53,461 nucleotides of DNA from JBEKVE01 sp049514335 (GCA_049514335.1 JBEKVE010000002.1:1-53461), one strand, 5' to 3'; counted from the first letter of the stretch, positions 8,292-19,155 are shown. The notes: generated by a model not told the origin, from the sequence alone. A program made the numbers and translations.

Positions 8292-9436
8292 CGGTCTCCT
8301 CCTGCGAGCGCCACGGCGCGGCGGGCCGCACCCAGCATGGTCTCGTCCACCACCAGACGATCAGACACGTGCGGGGCCAGGATCTCGTGGCCCGCCTCGG
8401 CGTTGGTGCCGTCGAGGCGGAGCACGATGGGCGAGCGCAGGTCGACGCGCCCGAGCGCCTCCACGATGCCCTTGGCCACCTCGTCGCAGCGCGTGATGCC
8501 GCCGAAGATGTTCACGAAGATCGACCGCACGGCGGCGTCGGTGTTGATGACCTCGAGGGCGGCGGCCATGACATCGGCGTTGGCCCCTCCGCCGATGTCG
8601 AGGAAGTTGGCGGCGCTGCCCCCCGCCTGGGTCACCACATCCAACGTGCTCATGGCCAGGCCGGCGCCGTTGGCGATGATGCCCACCGAGCCCGACAGGC
8701 CGATGTAGTTGAGCCCCTTCTCCTTGGCCAGGCGCTCGCGCTCGTCCATGGTCTCGGTGTCGGCGAACTCCTCCCACTCGGGATGGCGGAAGGCGGCGTT
8801 GTCGTCGAGGGTCACCTTGGCGTCGAGGGCGTGGACGCGGCCCTCGGTGGTGAGGATGAGGGGGTTGATCTCGGCCAGGTCGCAGTCACCCTCTACGTAG
8901 CAGCGGTACAGCGAGCCGAGGAGATCGGCGGCCTGGGCCCGGGCCTCCGGGTGCAGGCCCGCCTCGGCCACCAACGCCGCCGCCGCCTCGGGGGACAGGC
9001 CGTCGACGGGGTCCACGTGCAACCGGGCGATGGCGCCGGGGTCGGTGGCGGCCACCTCCTCGATGTCCACCCCACCCTTGGCCGACACCATGCACAGGTG
9101 GAGCTTGGCCGCCCGGTCGAGGGTGAAGCTGGCGTAGTACTCGTGGGCGATGTCCGAGGCGTGCTCGATCCACAGGCGCTGCACCACGTGGCCCTTGATG
9201 TCGAGCCCGAGGATGGAAGCGGCGTGGGTGCGCACTTCATCGGCGTCGCCGGCGAGCTTGATGCCGCCCGCCTTGCCGCGCCCGCCCACCTTGACCTGTG
9301 CCTTCACCACCACCGGGTACCCGGCCTCCTCGGCCTGGGCCACCGCCTCGTCGACGGTGTCGGCCACCCCGCCGCGCGAGGTGGGGATGCCGAAGCGGGC
9401 GAAGTACTGCTTGCCCTGGTACTCGTAGAGATCCAC
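8288..9436 (-). CDS. sucC: Succinyl-CoA ligase beta subunit
   Basis: ATP-grasp subunit that partners SucD. It has 382 residues from the GTG at 9436, which has AGGAG 6 nt upstream and begins VDLYEYQGKQYF, the family N-terminus. KAQVKVGGRGKAGG is the nucleotide-binding segment, EINPLILT the metal-binding region, and FVNIFGGITRCDEVA the C-terminal CoA-ligase part. Upstream in-frame residues are low complexity and were excluded. Confidence 0.96.
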   Translation of the reverse strand: MDLYEYQGKQYFARFGIPTSRGGVADTVDEAVAQAEEAGYPVVVKAQVKVGGRGKAGGIKLAGDADEVRTHAASILGLDIKGHVVQRLWIEHASDIAHEYYASFTLDRAAKLHLCMVSAKGGVDIEEVAATDPGAIARLHVDPVDGLSPEAAAALVAEAGLHPEARAQAADLLGSLYRCYVEGDCDLAEINPLILTTEGRVHALDAKVTLDDNAAFRHPEWEEFADTETMDERERLAKEKGLNYIGLSGSVGIIANGAGLAMSTLDVVTQAGGSAANFLDIGGGANADVMAAALEVINTDAAVRSIFVNIFGGITRCDEVAKGIVEALGRVDLRSPIVLRLDGTNAEAGHEILAPHVSDRLVVDETMLGAARRAVALAGGDR

Positions 9437-9501
9437 GACGCTCCTGTCCGTTGCGGCGCCCTGCGGGCGCCTGCCGCCTCCGACTACTCCTGCCGGGCCC
9501 G

Positions 9502-9921
9502 CTAGCTCCCGGCGGCAGCCTCTTCCCGCCGGTCCAGCGCGTCGGACAGCCACCGCACGGTGGTGTCGAGCGACGCCCCGGGGGTGAACACCTCGGCCAC
9601 GCCCATCTCCTTCAGCACCGGGATGTCGCCGTCGGGGATGATGCCGCCCACCATGACCAGGACGTCCCCCAGCCCGTTGTGGCGCAGGCCGTCGAGCACC
9701 CGGGGGACGAGGGTGAGATGCGCACCCGACAGCAGCGACAGCCCCACGGCGTCGGCGTCCTCCTGGAGGACCGCCTGCACCACCTGCTCGGGCGTCTGGT
9801 GCAGGCCCGTGTAGATGACCTCGAACCCCGCATCCCGCAGGGCGCGGGCGATGACCTTGGCTCCTCGGTCATGGCCGTCGAGGCCGGGCTTGGCCACCAC
9901 GACGCGGTAGGGACGGTTCAT
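9502..9921 (-). CDS. Cobalamin-binding domain protein (methylmalonyl-CoA mutase C-terminal type)
   Basis: A stand-alone B12-binding subunit of 139 residues. DGHDRG at 15-20 is the DxHxxG motif whose His17 replaces the lower axial ligand of cobalamin; GLSLLSGAH and VMVGGIIPDGD complete the Rossmann-like fold. Such subunits pair with a separate catalytic mutase chain (methylmalonyl-, ethylmalonyl- or isobutyryl-CoA type), which is not in this window. Its place 65 nt before sucC fits feeding succinyl-CoA to the TCA cycle. Which mutase it serves is not decided by the sequence. Confidence 0.85.
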   Translation of the reverse strand: MNRPYRVVVAKPGLDGHDRGAKVIARALRDAGFEVIYTGLHQTPEQVVQAVLQEDADAVGLSLLSGAHLTLVPRVLDGLRHNGLGDVLVMVGGIIPDGDIPVLKEMGVAEVFTPGASLDTTVRWLSDALDRREEAAAGS

Positions 9922-10020
9922 CGGCCACCGAGTGTAGGCACCTTCTCCCGTTGCGGCGCCAGACGGAGCCCGGATTCCGCAGGCGCCGATCCCGGACACG
10001 GGGCCCGGGGCGCCGGCGGA

Positions 10021-10080
10021 GCGGGCCCGGTCAGGCGAGGCGGGGCCCGGTCAGGCGCGGCGGGGCCCGGTCAGGCGCGG
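10021..10080. repeat. 20-bp tandem repeat, three copies
   Basis: Three consecutive 20-bp GC-rich units (core GGGCCCGGTCAGGCG) with one or two differences. The last copy contains the TGA stop of the methyltransferase gene, so each further copy carries the same stop triplet sequence. The rest of the 149-bp gap 9922-10070 holds nothing else I recognise. Confidence 0.85.
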
Positions 10081-10862
10081 CGGGCGTCCATGTTGAGCCG
10101 CAGGTAGTCGATGACCGGCTCAGGCATGGCATCGGCCACCCGCCGCAGCAGGTCGGCCCGGTCCGGCCCCTCGAGCCCCGCCACGTGGGCCCGCAGGCAC
10201 ACCGTGCCCAGGTAGGTCTCGAGCTCCTCGCCCCGCTCCAGGCGGGTGGGCTCGGGGTGCGTCCACACCGCGACGTGGTCGAACCCGGCCTGCTCGAGAC
10301 GGGCCCGGGTCTCCTCCGGCGTGGCGTACACCCACGTGCCGGCGCGCTCGGCCCCCGTGGCCCGCACCGCCGCCAGGAGCCCCTCGATGTTGCCGGCGGC
10401 GCCGCACTGGGCCTGCAGCTCGGCCCCGGGCCGCATGACGCCCGCCAGGTTGTGAAAGAGCCGGTCGTGGTCGAGCACCCAGTGGAACGTCGCCGTCGAC
10501 AGCACGGCGTCGACCGGCCCCCGGTCGCCGAGCACGGCGGGAGACAGCTCGAGCAGGTCGGCCTCGACGAGGCTCACCCGGTCGCCGAAGCGGGCCAGGC
10601 GCCGGCGCGCCTCGTCGAGCATGCCCGGCGCGGCGTCGAGGGCGATGACGTGCCCGTCCGGGAGCCGCTCGAGGAGCATCTCGGTGACGCGCCCGCTCCC
10701 GCACCCGGCGTCCAACACCGTCTCGTCGCCACGCAGGGTCAGGCGGGACAGGACGTCGCTGCCCCAGCGCGTCATGGGGTCGGAGATGCGGTCGTAGGTG
10801 GCCGCGTCCCAGTCCCGCGGGTTCGCCGGGCTCAGCGGGGGGTCCCCCGCCCGTCGCGCCAC
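10071..10862 (-). CDS. Class I SAM-dependent methyltransferase, trans-aconitate methyltransferase-like
   Basis: Motif I VLDAGCGSGRVTEMLL and the following VIALDAAPGMLDEAR form the SAM site, with FHWVLDHDRLFHNL downstream. The WDAATYDRISDPMTRWG start and the overall order resemble the Tam family, which methylates trans-aconitate, but substrate is unproven. From the GTG at 10862 it is 263 residues and overlaps the pcrA 3' end by 31 bp. The start is uncertain: no strong Shine-Dalgarno is seen, and all longer versions run antiparallel to nothing but within pcrA in another frame. Confidence 0.72.
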   Translation of the reverse strand: MARRAGDPPLSPANPRDWDAATYDRISDPMTRWGSDVLSRLTLRGDETVLDAGCGSGRVTEMLLERLPDGHVIALDAAPGMLDEARRRLARFGDRVSLVEADLLELSPAVLGDRGPVDAVLSTATFHWVLDHDRLFHNLAGVMRPGAELQAQCGAAGNIEGLLAAVRATGAERAGTWVYATPEETRARLEQAGFDHVAVWTHPEPTRLERGEELETYLGTVCLRAHVAGLEGPDRADLLRRVADAMPEPVIDYLRLNMDARRA

Positions 10863-13333
10863 TCCGCCATCTTGGGAAGGCGGCTCGTGCGGCCGGTGGA
10901 CCCGGACCGGCCGGGGGAACCGGACCGGCCCGTGGACCCGGACCGGCTGGTCTGGCCGCCGCGCACCGCCGGCACCGTCCGCCGCGTCCCCGTCGATCCC
11001 CCCCGTGCGGTGGACCGTGGCGGCGGGGCGGGCGTGGCGCCCTCGTCGCCCCAGGGGTCGGGGTGGTGGAAGTCGTCGGCCCACGCGTCCTCGGCCCCGG
11101 TGCCGTGCCCGGTGACGTCGTCGGCGGCGGGCGGGTCCACGCCGTCCCATTCGTCGGTACCGCGCCGGCCCAGCCCGACCCGGCGGCGCGACCACGACGA
11201 CGACGTCCGCAGGGGGTCGGGGCGCGACCCCCAGGACGACCCCACGTCGCGCACGAGCTCGGCGGGCAGCTCAGACAGGAACCGGCTCGGGATGGCGTGG
11301 CTGGTCGATCCCCACAGGGTCCGGCTCCAGGCGTGCGTCAGGTAGAGCTGGCGCCGGGCCCGCGTGATGCCCACGTAACACAGGCGGCGCTCCTCCTCGA
11401 GCTGGGCGGGGTCGTCGAGGGCGCGCATGTGGGGGAAGACGCCGTCCTCCAGGCCGACGAGGAAGACGGCGGGGAACTCGAGGCCCTTGGCGGTGTGCAG
11501 CGTCATGAGCGACACCCGGCCGTCGCCGGGATCGAGCTCGTCGGCGTCGGACACGAGCGCCACCGATTCGAGGAACTCGTCGAGGCTGTCGTAGCCCTCC
11601 GCCGCCCCGGCCAGCTCGGCGACGTTCTCGAGGCGCCCGTGCGCCTCGAGGGTGTTATCCGCCTCGAGCTCGGCGCGGTACCCGGTGCGCTCGGCCACGG
11701 CGTCCACGAGCGTCCCGGGGCCGGCGCCGGTCTCCACCATGCGGCGGAGGTCGTCGAGCAGGGCGCCGAGCTCCGCTGCTCCTCGCGCCGCTTTGCCGGT
11801 GAGGCCGGCCTCGGTGCCGTGCGCCAGGGCGTCGGCGAAGGACAGGCCGTTGCCGCGGGCATAGCGCGCCAGCTTGTCGACCGAGGTGTCGCCGACGCCG
11901 CGGCGCGGGACGTTCACCACCCGCCGGGCCGACACCTCGTCGGACGGGTTGGCCAAGAGGCGCAGGTAGGCGAGAAGGTCCTTCACCTCGCGCCGGTCGT
12001 AGAAGCGGGTCCCCCCCACCACCTTGTAGGACACCGCGGCGCGCACGAGCTCCTCTTCGAGTGCCCGGCTCTGGGCGTTGGTGCGGTAGAAGACGGCGAC
12101 ATCTCCGTAGTCGAGGCCCTCGAACTCGCGCAGGCGGCCGATCTCGGTGGCCACCCACACGGCCTCGTCGTACTCGTCCTCGGCCCGGTAGCGCACGATG
12201 GGAGCGCCGGGCTCGCCCTCGGTCCACAGCTCCTTGGGCAGCCGGGTGAGGTTGTTGGCGATCACCGCGTTGGCGGCGTCGAGAATGGTCTTGGTGGACC
12301 GGTAGTTCTGCTCGAGCGGGATCACCGCCGCGTCGGGGAATGCCTCTTCGAACTCGAAGATGTTGCGGATGTCAGCCCCCCGCCACCCGAAGATGGACTG
12401 GTCGCTGTCCCCCACCACGCAGATGTTGCGGTGCTCGGCGGCGAGCATGAGCACGATCTCGTTCTGGGCGCGGTTGGTGTCCTGGAACTCGTCCACGAGA
12501 ACGTGCTTGAACCGCTGCTGGTAGGAGGCGAGCACGTCGGGCTCCTGGCGCAGCAGCTTGACGGTGAGCAGGAGCAGGTCGTCGAAGTCCATGGCCGACG
12601 CCGATGCCAGGCGCTGCTCGTACTCCTGGTAGATGTCGGCCATGCGCCGCTCGAACACCGAGCGCGCCGATCCGGCGAAGGCCGCCGCGTCGGCGAGCTC
12701 GGACTTGGCTCCCGAGATGGCCGCCTGCACCGACCGGGCCGGCAGCTTCTTGGCGTCGATGTTGAGGTCGCGCATGACGTGCTCGACGAGGCGGCGCGAG
12801 TCGGCGTCGTCGTAGATGGTGAACGAACGGCGGTAGCCGAGGCGATCGGCATGCGCCCGCAGGATGCGAACGCAGGCGGCGTGGAACGTCGACACCCACA
12901 TGCGCCGGGCCACCGGGCCCACCAGCCGGACGAGCCGCTCGCGCATCTCGTCGGCGGCCTTGTTGGTGAAGGTGATGGCGAGGATCTCCCACGGCGTGGC
13001 GTCGCCGGTGGCGATGAGGTGCGCCACCCGGTGGGTGAGGACGCGCGTCTTGCCCGACCCCGCCCCCGCCACCACCAGCATGGGCGTGCCCCGGTGGGTC
13101 ACCGCCCGGCGCTGGGGATCGTTGAGGCCCTCGAGCAGGTCGTCGGGGCGGGGCAGGTCGTCGGTCCAGCGGGCCCTGCGGGCGGGCTCCCCGGCCGGGA
13201 CCGGAGCGTCCGGTGCGGTGGCGGTGGCGACGTCATCGGTGTCGGGGGTGGGGCGGGCGCCGGGATCGCCCACGCCCTCGAATTCGTCGATGCCGTCGAA
13301 CAGGCCCAGGCGGGGCAGCGGATGGCCGGCCAC
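10832..13333 (-). CDS. pcrA: UvrD/PcrA-type superfamily 1A DNA helicase
   Basis: 3'-5' DNA helicase of repair and replication-conflict resolution, 833 residues from the GTG at 13333 (GGGAG about 6 nt upstream inside guaA). About 60 disordered N-terminal residues precede LNDPQRRAV, Walker A AGAGSGKT (89-96), AITFTNKAADEMRER, VDEFQDTN, GDSDQSIFGWRGAD, TLHTAKGLEF and VGITRARRQLYL. After the motor core, instead of the usual Tudor-like C-terminal domain, there is a roughly 130-residue Ser/Gly/Asp/Arg-rich tail ending in SGSTGR-type repeats. A longer ORF start at 13582 runs into guaA and was rejected. Confidence 0.93.
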   Translation of the reverse strand: MAGHPLPRLGLFDGIDEFEGVGDPGARPTPDTDDVATATAPDAPVPAGEPARRARWTDDLPRPDDLLEGLNDPQRRAVTHRGTPMLVVAGAGSGKTRVLTHRVAHLIATGDATPWEILAITFTNKAADEMRERLVRLVGPVARRMWVSTFHAACVRILRAHADRLGYRRSFTIYDDADSRRLVEHVMRDLNIDAKKLPARSVQAAISGAKSELADAAAFAGSARSVFERRMADIYQEYEQRLASASAMDFDDLLLLTVKLLRQEPDVLASYQQRFKHVLVDEFQDTNRAQNEIVLMLAAEHRNICVVGDSDQSIFGWRGADIRNIFEFEEAFPDAAVIPLEQNYRSTKTILDAANAVIANNLTRLPKELWTEGEPGAPIVRYRAEDEYDEAVWVATEIGRLREFEGLDYGDVAVFYRTNAQSRALEEELVRAAVSYKVVGGTRFYDRREVKDLLAYLRLLANPSDEVSARRVVNVPRRGVGDTSVDKLARYARGNGLSFADALAHGTEAGLTGKAARGAAELGALLDDLRRMVETGAGPGTLVDAVAERTGYRAELEADNTLEAHGRLENVAELAGAAEGYDSLDEFLESVALVSDADELDPGDGRVSLMTLHTAKGLEFPAVFLVGLEDGVFPHMRALDDPAQLEEERRLCYVGITRARRQLYLTHAWSRTLWGSTSHAIPSRFLSELPAELVRDVGSSWGSRPDPLRTSSSWSRRRVGLGRRGTDEWDGVDPPAADDVTGHGTGAEDAWADDFHHPDPWGDEGATPAPPPRSTARGGSTGTRRTVPAVRGGQTSRSGSTGRSGSPGRSGSTGRTSRLPKMAEWRDGRGTPR
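10893..10946. repeat. 18-bp tandem repeat, three copies, in the pcrA tail
   Basis: Three adjacent imperfect 18-bp units with CCGGACCGG cores. They encode repeated Ser-Gly-Ser-Thr/Pro-Gly-Arg hexads near the C-terminus of the helicase. Confidence 0.75.
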
Positions 13334-13335
13334 CC

Positions 13336-14880
13336 TCACTCCCATTCGATGGTGCCGGGCGGCTTCGACGTGATGTCGAGGGCCACCCGGTTGACACCGG
13401 CCACCTCGTTGATGATGCGCGACGACAGGCGCTCGAGCAGGTCGTAGGGGAGCCGGGCCCAGTCCGCCGTCATGGCGTCGTCGGAGGTGACGGCGCGGAT
13501 GACGACCGGATAGGCGTAGGTGCGGCCGTCGCCCATGACCCCCACGGTGCGCACGGCGGGCAGCACGGCGAAGCTCTGCCACAGCGTGCGGTAGAGCCCG
13601 GCGCGACGGACCTCCTCCACCACGATGGCATCGGCGGCCCGCAGGATCTCGGCCCGCTCGGGGGTGACCTCACCGATGATGCGCACCGCCAGTCCCGGCC
13701 CGGGGAAGGGCTGGCGCCACACGATCTCCTCGGGCAGGCCGAGCTCCTCGCCCACGGCCCGCACCTCGTCCTTGAACAACAGGCGCAGGGGCTCCACCAG
13801 ATCGAAGGCCATGTCCTCGGGAAGGCCCCCCACGTTGTGATGCGACTTGATGACCGCGGCGTCGCCGGTGCCCGACTCGATGATGTCGGGGTAGAGGGTG
13901 CCCTGGACGAGGAAGCCGGCGTCCTTCACGTCGAGCGCCACCTCCTCGAACACGCGGATGAAGGTCTCGCCGATGGCCTTGCGCTTGGCTTCGGGGTCGG
14001 TGACGCCCTCGAGGATGCCGAAGAAGCGATCCGCCGCCTTCACGTGGACGAGGTCCATGTGGAACTGGCGACGGAACGTCTCCTCCACCTGGTCGGCCTC
14101 TTCGGCGCGCATGAGCCCGGTGTCGACGAAGACACACGTCAGCTGGTCCCCGATGGCCCGGTGCACGAGGGCGGCGGCCACCGCCGAGTCCACCCCGCCA
14201 GACAGCGCGCACAGCACGTGGGCGTCGCCCACCTGGGCCCGCACCGCCTCGACGGCCGACTCGATGATGTTGGTGTGCGTCCACAAGGGCCGTGCCCCGC
14301 ACACGTCGAACAGGAAACGCTCGAGCAGCTCCTGGCCGCGCTCGGTGTGGACGACCTCGGGGTGGAACTGCACGCCGTGGATGCGGCGCTCCACGTCGTC
14401 GAGGGCGGCGACCGGCGCGTCGGGCGTGGCGGCGGTGGCCACGAAGCCGGCCGGCACCTCGGTGATGGAGTCGGCGTGGCTCATCCACACGTCCGACGTG
14501 GCCTGCGGCGGCCAGTCGGCGAACAGCGGTGACGTGGCACCGCGGGTGAGCGGGGTCCGCCCGTACTCGCCCCGGCCGGTGCGCGACACCACACCGCCGA
14601 GCTGCTGGGTGAGGAGCTGGGCGCCGTAGCAGATGCCGAGGACGGGGACGCCGGCGTCGTAGATGGCGGGGTCGACGGTCGGGGCCCACTGGGCGTAGAC
14701 GGACTCGGGACCCCCGGACAGGATGATGCCCTTGGGCCGCCGGGCCAGGAGCTCGGCGGCCGGGGTGTCGTAGCGGACGATCTCCGAGTAGACGCGCGCC
14801 TCGCGCACGCGCCGGGCGATGAGCTGCGCGTACTGGGCGCCGAAGTCGACGACGAGGATGGTGTCGGAGGCGTCGGTCAC
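13336..14880 (-). CDS. guaA: GMP synthase (glutamine-hydrolysing)
   Basis: Converts XMP to GMP. It has 514 residues. The glutaminase domain has nucleophile Cys84 in GICYGAQ and the His/Glu pair in GVQFHPEV. The ATP pyrophosphatase domain has SGGVDSAVAAALVHRA. The C-terminal dimerisation domain ends DITSKPPGTIEWE. The start is GTG at 14880 with no obvious Shine-Dalgarno. guaB3 lies 43 bp upstream and pcrA starts at its stop. Confidence 0.97.
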   Translation of the reverse strand: MTDASDTILVVDFGAQYAQLIARRVREARVYSEIVRYDTPAAELLARRPKGIILSGGPESVYAQWAPTVDPAIYDAGVPVLGICYGAQLLTQQLGGVVSRTGRGEYGRTPLTRGATSPLFADWPPQATSDVWMSHADSITEVPAGFVATAATPDAPVAALDDVERRIHGVQFHPEVVHTERGQELLERFLFDVCGARPLWTHTNIIESAVEAVRAQVGDAHVLCALSGGVDSAVAAALVHRAIGDQLTCVFVDTGLMRAEEADQVEETFRRQFHMDLVHVKAADRFFGILEGVTDPEAKRKAIGETFIRVFEEVALDVKDAGFLVQGTLYPDIIESGTGDAAVIKSHHNVGGLPEDMAFDLVEPLRLLFKDEVRAVGEELGLPEEIVWRQPFPGPGLAVRIIGEVTPERAEILRAADAIVVEEVRRAGLYRTLWQSFAVLPAVRTVGVMGDGRTYAYPVVIRAVTSDDAMTADWARLPYDLLERLSSRIINEVAGVNRVALDITSKPPGTIEWE

Positions 14881-14923
14881 AGCACGCTGCGGGGAGTTGG
14901 GGAAGGGGTGGGGTGCCGGGCGC

Positions 14924-16087
14924 TCAGCTGCCCATCCCCACTCCCTGCGACCGCTGCAGCGCCTTGCCCTCGGTCTGCAGCGCGGGGGCCACCATGACCT
15001 CGGCCTTCTGGAACTCCTTGACCGTCTCGTACCCGCACGTGGCCATGGCGGTGCGCAACGCGCCGAACAGGTTCATGCGGCCGTCGTTCTCGTGGGCCGG
15101 ACCGAGGAGGATCTCCGACAGGGTGCCGCGCACCGTGGTGCGTACCCGGGCACCGCGGGGAAGGGTGGGATGGAAGGTGGCCATGCCCCAGTGGAACCCG
15201 CGGCACGGGGCCTCCTGCGCCGAGGACAGGGGCGAGCCCAGCATCACGGCGTCGGCGCCGCAGGCGATGGCCTTGGCGATGTCGCCGCCGCGGCTCATCC
15301 CGCCGTCGGCGATGACGTGCACGTAGACGCCGGTTTCGTCGAGATGGCGCATGCGGGCCCCGGCCACGTCGGCGATGGCGGTGGCCTGGGGGACCCCGAG
15401 GCCGAGGACGCCGCGGGTGGTGCAGGCGTTGCCCGGGCCCACCCCCACCAGGACCCCCACCGCGCCGGTGCGCATGAGGTGCAGGGCGGCCTGGTACGAG
15501 GCGCATCCGCCCACGATGACGGGCAGGTCGTAGGAGCGGATGAACTTCTTCAGGTTGAGCGGCTCCACCGTCTTCGACACGTGCTCGGCGGAGACGACGG
15601 TGCCCTGGATGACGAGCATGTCGAGCTCACCGGCGAGGATGGCCGACGACAGCTCGGTCGTGCGCTGGGGCGTGACCGAGGCACACGACACCACCCCGGC
15701 GGCCTTGATCTCGCGGATGCGCTCGGTGACGAGCTCGGGCTTGATGGGCTCGAGGTACATCTGCTGCATGCGGGCCGTGGCCTTGTCGTCCTCGAGCTTG
15801 CCGATCTCCTCGAACAGCGAGTCGGGGTCCTCGTAGCGGGTCCACAGCCCCTCGAGGTTGAGCACGGCCAGACCACCGAGGCGGCCGATCTCGATGGCGG
15901 TGCGCGGGCTCACCACGCCGTCCATGGCCGCCGCCATGAGCGGAAGGTCGAAGCGGAAGGCGTCGATCTCCCAGGCGATGTCGACGTCCTCGGGGTCGCG
16001 CGTGCGACGGCTGGGGACGATGGCGATGTCGTCGAAGCCGTATGCCCGGCGGCCCGACTTGTAGATGCCGATCTCGATCTCCGCCAC
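14924..16087 (-). CDS. guaB3: GuaB3-family IMP dehydrogenase-related protein
   Basis: TIM-barrel protein of 387 residues of the IMPDH/GMP-reductase superfamily, without the CBS insert of true IMPDH. The catalytic cysteine is Cys222 in GPGNACTTRGVLG; DGGMSRGGDIAKA is the phosphate-binding region. GuaB3 has been described as a GMP reductase in cyanobacteria; the actinobacterial role is less settled. The start is GTG at 16087 with AGGAGG 9 nt upstream. In many actinobacteria guaB lies next to guaB3, but none is here. The 198-bp gap upstream (16088-16285) shows a TATCGT -10-like hexamer at 16150-16155 without a convincing -35. Confidence 0.92.
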   Translation of the reverse strand: MAEIEIGIYKSGRRAYGFDDIAIVPSRRTRDPEDVDIAWEIDAFRFDLPLMAAAMDGVVSPRTAIEIGRLGGLAVLNLEGLWTRYEDPDSLFEEIGKLEDDKATARMQQMYLEPIKPELVTERIREIKAAGVVSCASVTPQRTTELSSAILAGELDMLVIQGTVVSAEHVSKTVEPLNLKKFIRSYDLPVIVGGCASYQAALHLMRTGAVGVLVGVGPGNACTTRGVLGLGVPQATAIADVAGARMRHLDETGVYVHVIADGGMSRGGDIAKAIACGADAVMLGSPLSSAQEAPCRGFHWGMATFHPTLPRGARVRTTVRGTLSEILLGPAHENDGRMNLFGALRTAMATCGYETVKEFQKAEVMVAPALQTEGKALQRSQGVGMGS

Positions 16088-16285
16088 CTGTACTGTCCTC
16101 CTGCCCGGTCGGTCGTCGCGTGCACGCCTCGTCCGCCGGCGTGTCTCTTACGATACCGTCCGCCACCGACGCCCCCGTGCTCGGGCACCCCTGGCGCCAC
16201 GGCGCACACAGGCCGGGGGCCGTCGTGCGGGCAAGTGCCTGGTGGGGGCGCCGCCAGGGTGTCGGCAGCCGCCCGGGAGGGTGCG

Positions 16286-17011
16286 TCAGCAGCCCAGGAT
16301 CAGGCGGAGCAGCTCCATCAACATGCGGGCCGTGGCGCCCCACACCGTGTCGTGGGGCAACTCGAAGAACCACACCGGGAAGGACCCGTCGGTCCCCAGC
16401 TCGGCCACGGGCAGGGTCCGGCCCGGCACGATCCAGCGCTCCTCGCGGAAGACGCCGTCGGCCACGAGCTCGGACAGCCCCACGTCGAAGACGTGCGCCA
16501 CCTCGTGGGGGTTCGCCTCCAGCCGGGGCGCGCCGGCCAGGACCCCCACCACCGGGGTGATGGTCGAGCTGGAGGAGAAGGTGGACAGAGACGTGAGCCG
16601 TCCCACCACCTGCACCGTGGCGGCGTCGAGCCCGACCTCCTCGGCCGCCTCGCGCAGCGCACCGGCCTCGGGGGACTCGCCGGGGTCGAGGCGCCCCCCC
16701 GGGAAGCTCACCTCGCCGGTATGGGTGCGCATGTGGGCGGCACGGCGGGTGAGGACCACCCGTGTGTCGCCGTCGGCCTCGAACAGCGGCACGAGCACCG
16801 CCGCCGGCGCTCCGGGGTCGGGGAACCCGTCGAAGGTGACGCGCTCGGTCCCGGCCAGGGCGCGCCCACGCGCCTCCACCGCGGCACGCACCCGGTCGAG
16901 CGGGAGCCGGCGGCGCGCCGCGGCGTCCATCTCGGCCCACGGCGCCGCTGCGCCCGGATAGGCGAGGGCGGGGCGGGGGATGACCTGGCGCGCACCTGAG
17001 GGACCCTCCAC
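16286..17011 (-). CDS. Nudix hydrolase, CoA pyrophosphatase type
   Basis: Predicted to cleave CoA or related nucleotide diphosphates. The Nudix box at about 106-128 fits GX5EX7REUXEEXGU exactly (GRLDPGE then REAAEEVGL). Upstream, LTRRAAHMRTHTGEVSFPGG matches the NuCoA signature specific to the CoA pyrophosphatase subgroup. It has 241 residues from the GTG at 17011; an internal ATG at 16930 would give 214. The N-terminal PRPALAYPG...PWAEM segment looks like genuine protein, so the longer form is kept. Confidence 0.87.
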   Translation of the reverse strand: MEGPSGARQVIPRPALAYPGAAAPWAEMDAAARRRLPLDRVRAAVEARGRALAGTERVTFDGFPDPGAPAAVLVPLFEADGDTRVVLTRRAAHMRTHTGEVSFPGGRLDPGESPEAGALREAAEEVGLDAATVQVVGRLTSLSTFSSSSTITPVVGVLAGAPRLEANPHEVAHVFDVGLSELVADGVFREERWIVPGRTLPVAELGTDGSFPVWFFELPHDTVWGATARMLMELLRLILGC

Positions 17012-17065
17012 GACGTGCAACCTACCGTCGCCCCCGGATCCCCCGGCGGCTGCCGACACGCGGCA

Positions 17066-17093
17066 GCGGCCGGGTCCCTCGGGACCCGGCCGC
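17066..17093. terminator. Hairpin downstream of groEL, likely transcription terminator
   Basis: A perfect 12-bp GC stem (GCGGCCGGGTCC with its complement) closes a CTCG loop about 75 bp after the groEL stop. A second small stem (GCTGCC/GGCAGC) follows at 17049-17067. There is no U-run, as is common for actinobacterial terminators. Confidence 0.65.
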
Positions 17094-17167
17094 CTCCGTG
17101 CTGCTCGATGTCGCACCGGTCCGTGGGACCGGCTCGGTGCCGGCCGCCCGGGGGCGGCCCGGACCGT

Positions 17168-18823
<1,656 letters not shown>

Positions 18824-18835
18824 GGATGGGCTCCG

Positions 18836-19132
18836 TTACTTCTTGGCGATCTTGGCGAGCACGTCACGGGCGGACAGGATGAGCACGTCCTCGCCGTCCA
18901 GCACGTATTCCGTGCCGCCGTACTTGGAGTAGACGACGGTGTCGCCGACGACCACGTCGACGGGGACGAGCTCGCCGGTGTTCTCGGCACGGCGGCCGGG
19001 GCCCACGGCGAGTACCTCGCCCTGCTGGGGCTTCTCCTTGGCGGTGTCGGGGATGACGAGCCCGGAGGCCGTCGTCTCCTCGGACTCACCGGGACGGACG
19101 ACGATCCTGTCCTCGAGGGGGTGGAGCTTCAT
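18836..19132 (-). CDS. groES: 10-kDa co-chaperonin GroES
   Basis: Heptameric lid of GroEL. The 98-residue protein begins MKLHPLEDRIVVR and has the mobile-loop region ETTASGLVIPDTAKEKPQQG and the C-terminal YSKYGGTEYVLDGEDVLIL. AGGAGG lies 9 nt before the ATG at 19132. First gene of the groES-groEL transcript; a CIRCE operator lies at the promoter. Confidence 0.98.
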   Translation of the reverse strand: MKLHPLEDRIVVRPGESEETTASGLVIPDTAKEKPQQGEVLAVGPGRRAENTGELVPVDVVVGDTVVYSKYGGTEYVLDGEDVLILSARDVLAKIAKK

Positions 19133-19155
19133 GGCAGGTGAGCCTCCTGTAGGCG

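Noticed and set aside
10021..10080. CRISPR-like array
   Set aside because: Units are head to tail without spacers, so it is a simple tandem repeat.
11063..13447. 794-codon plus-strand ORF
   Set aside because: Antisense to pcrA; no motifs.
13334..13582. Longer pcrA start
   Set aside because: The extension overlaps guaA coding sequence in another frame and lacks helicase-like sequence; the GTG at 13333 has a ribosome binding site.
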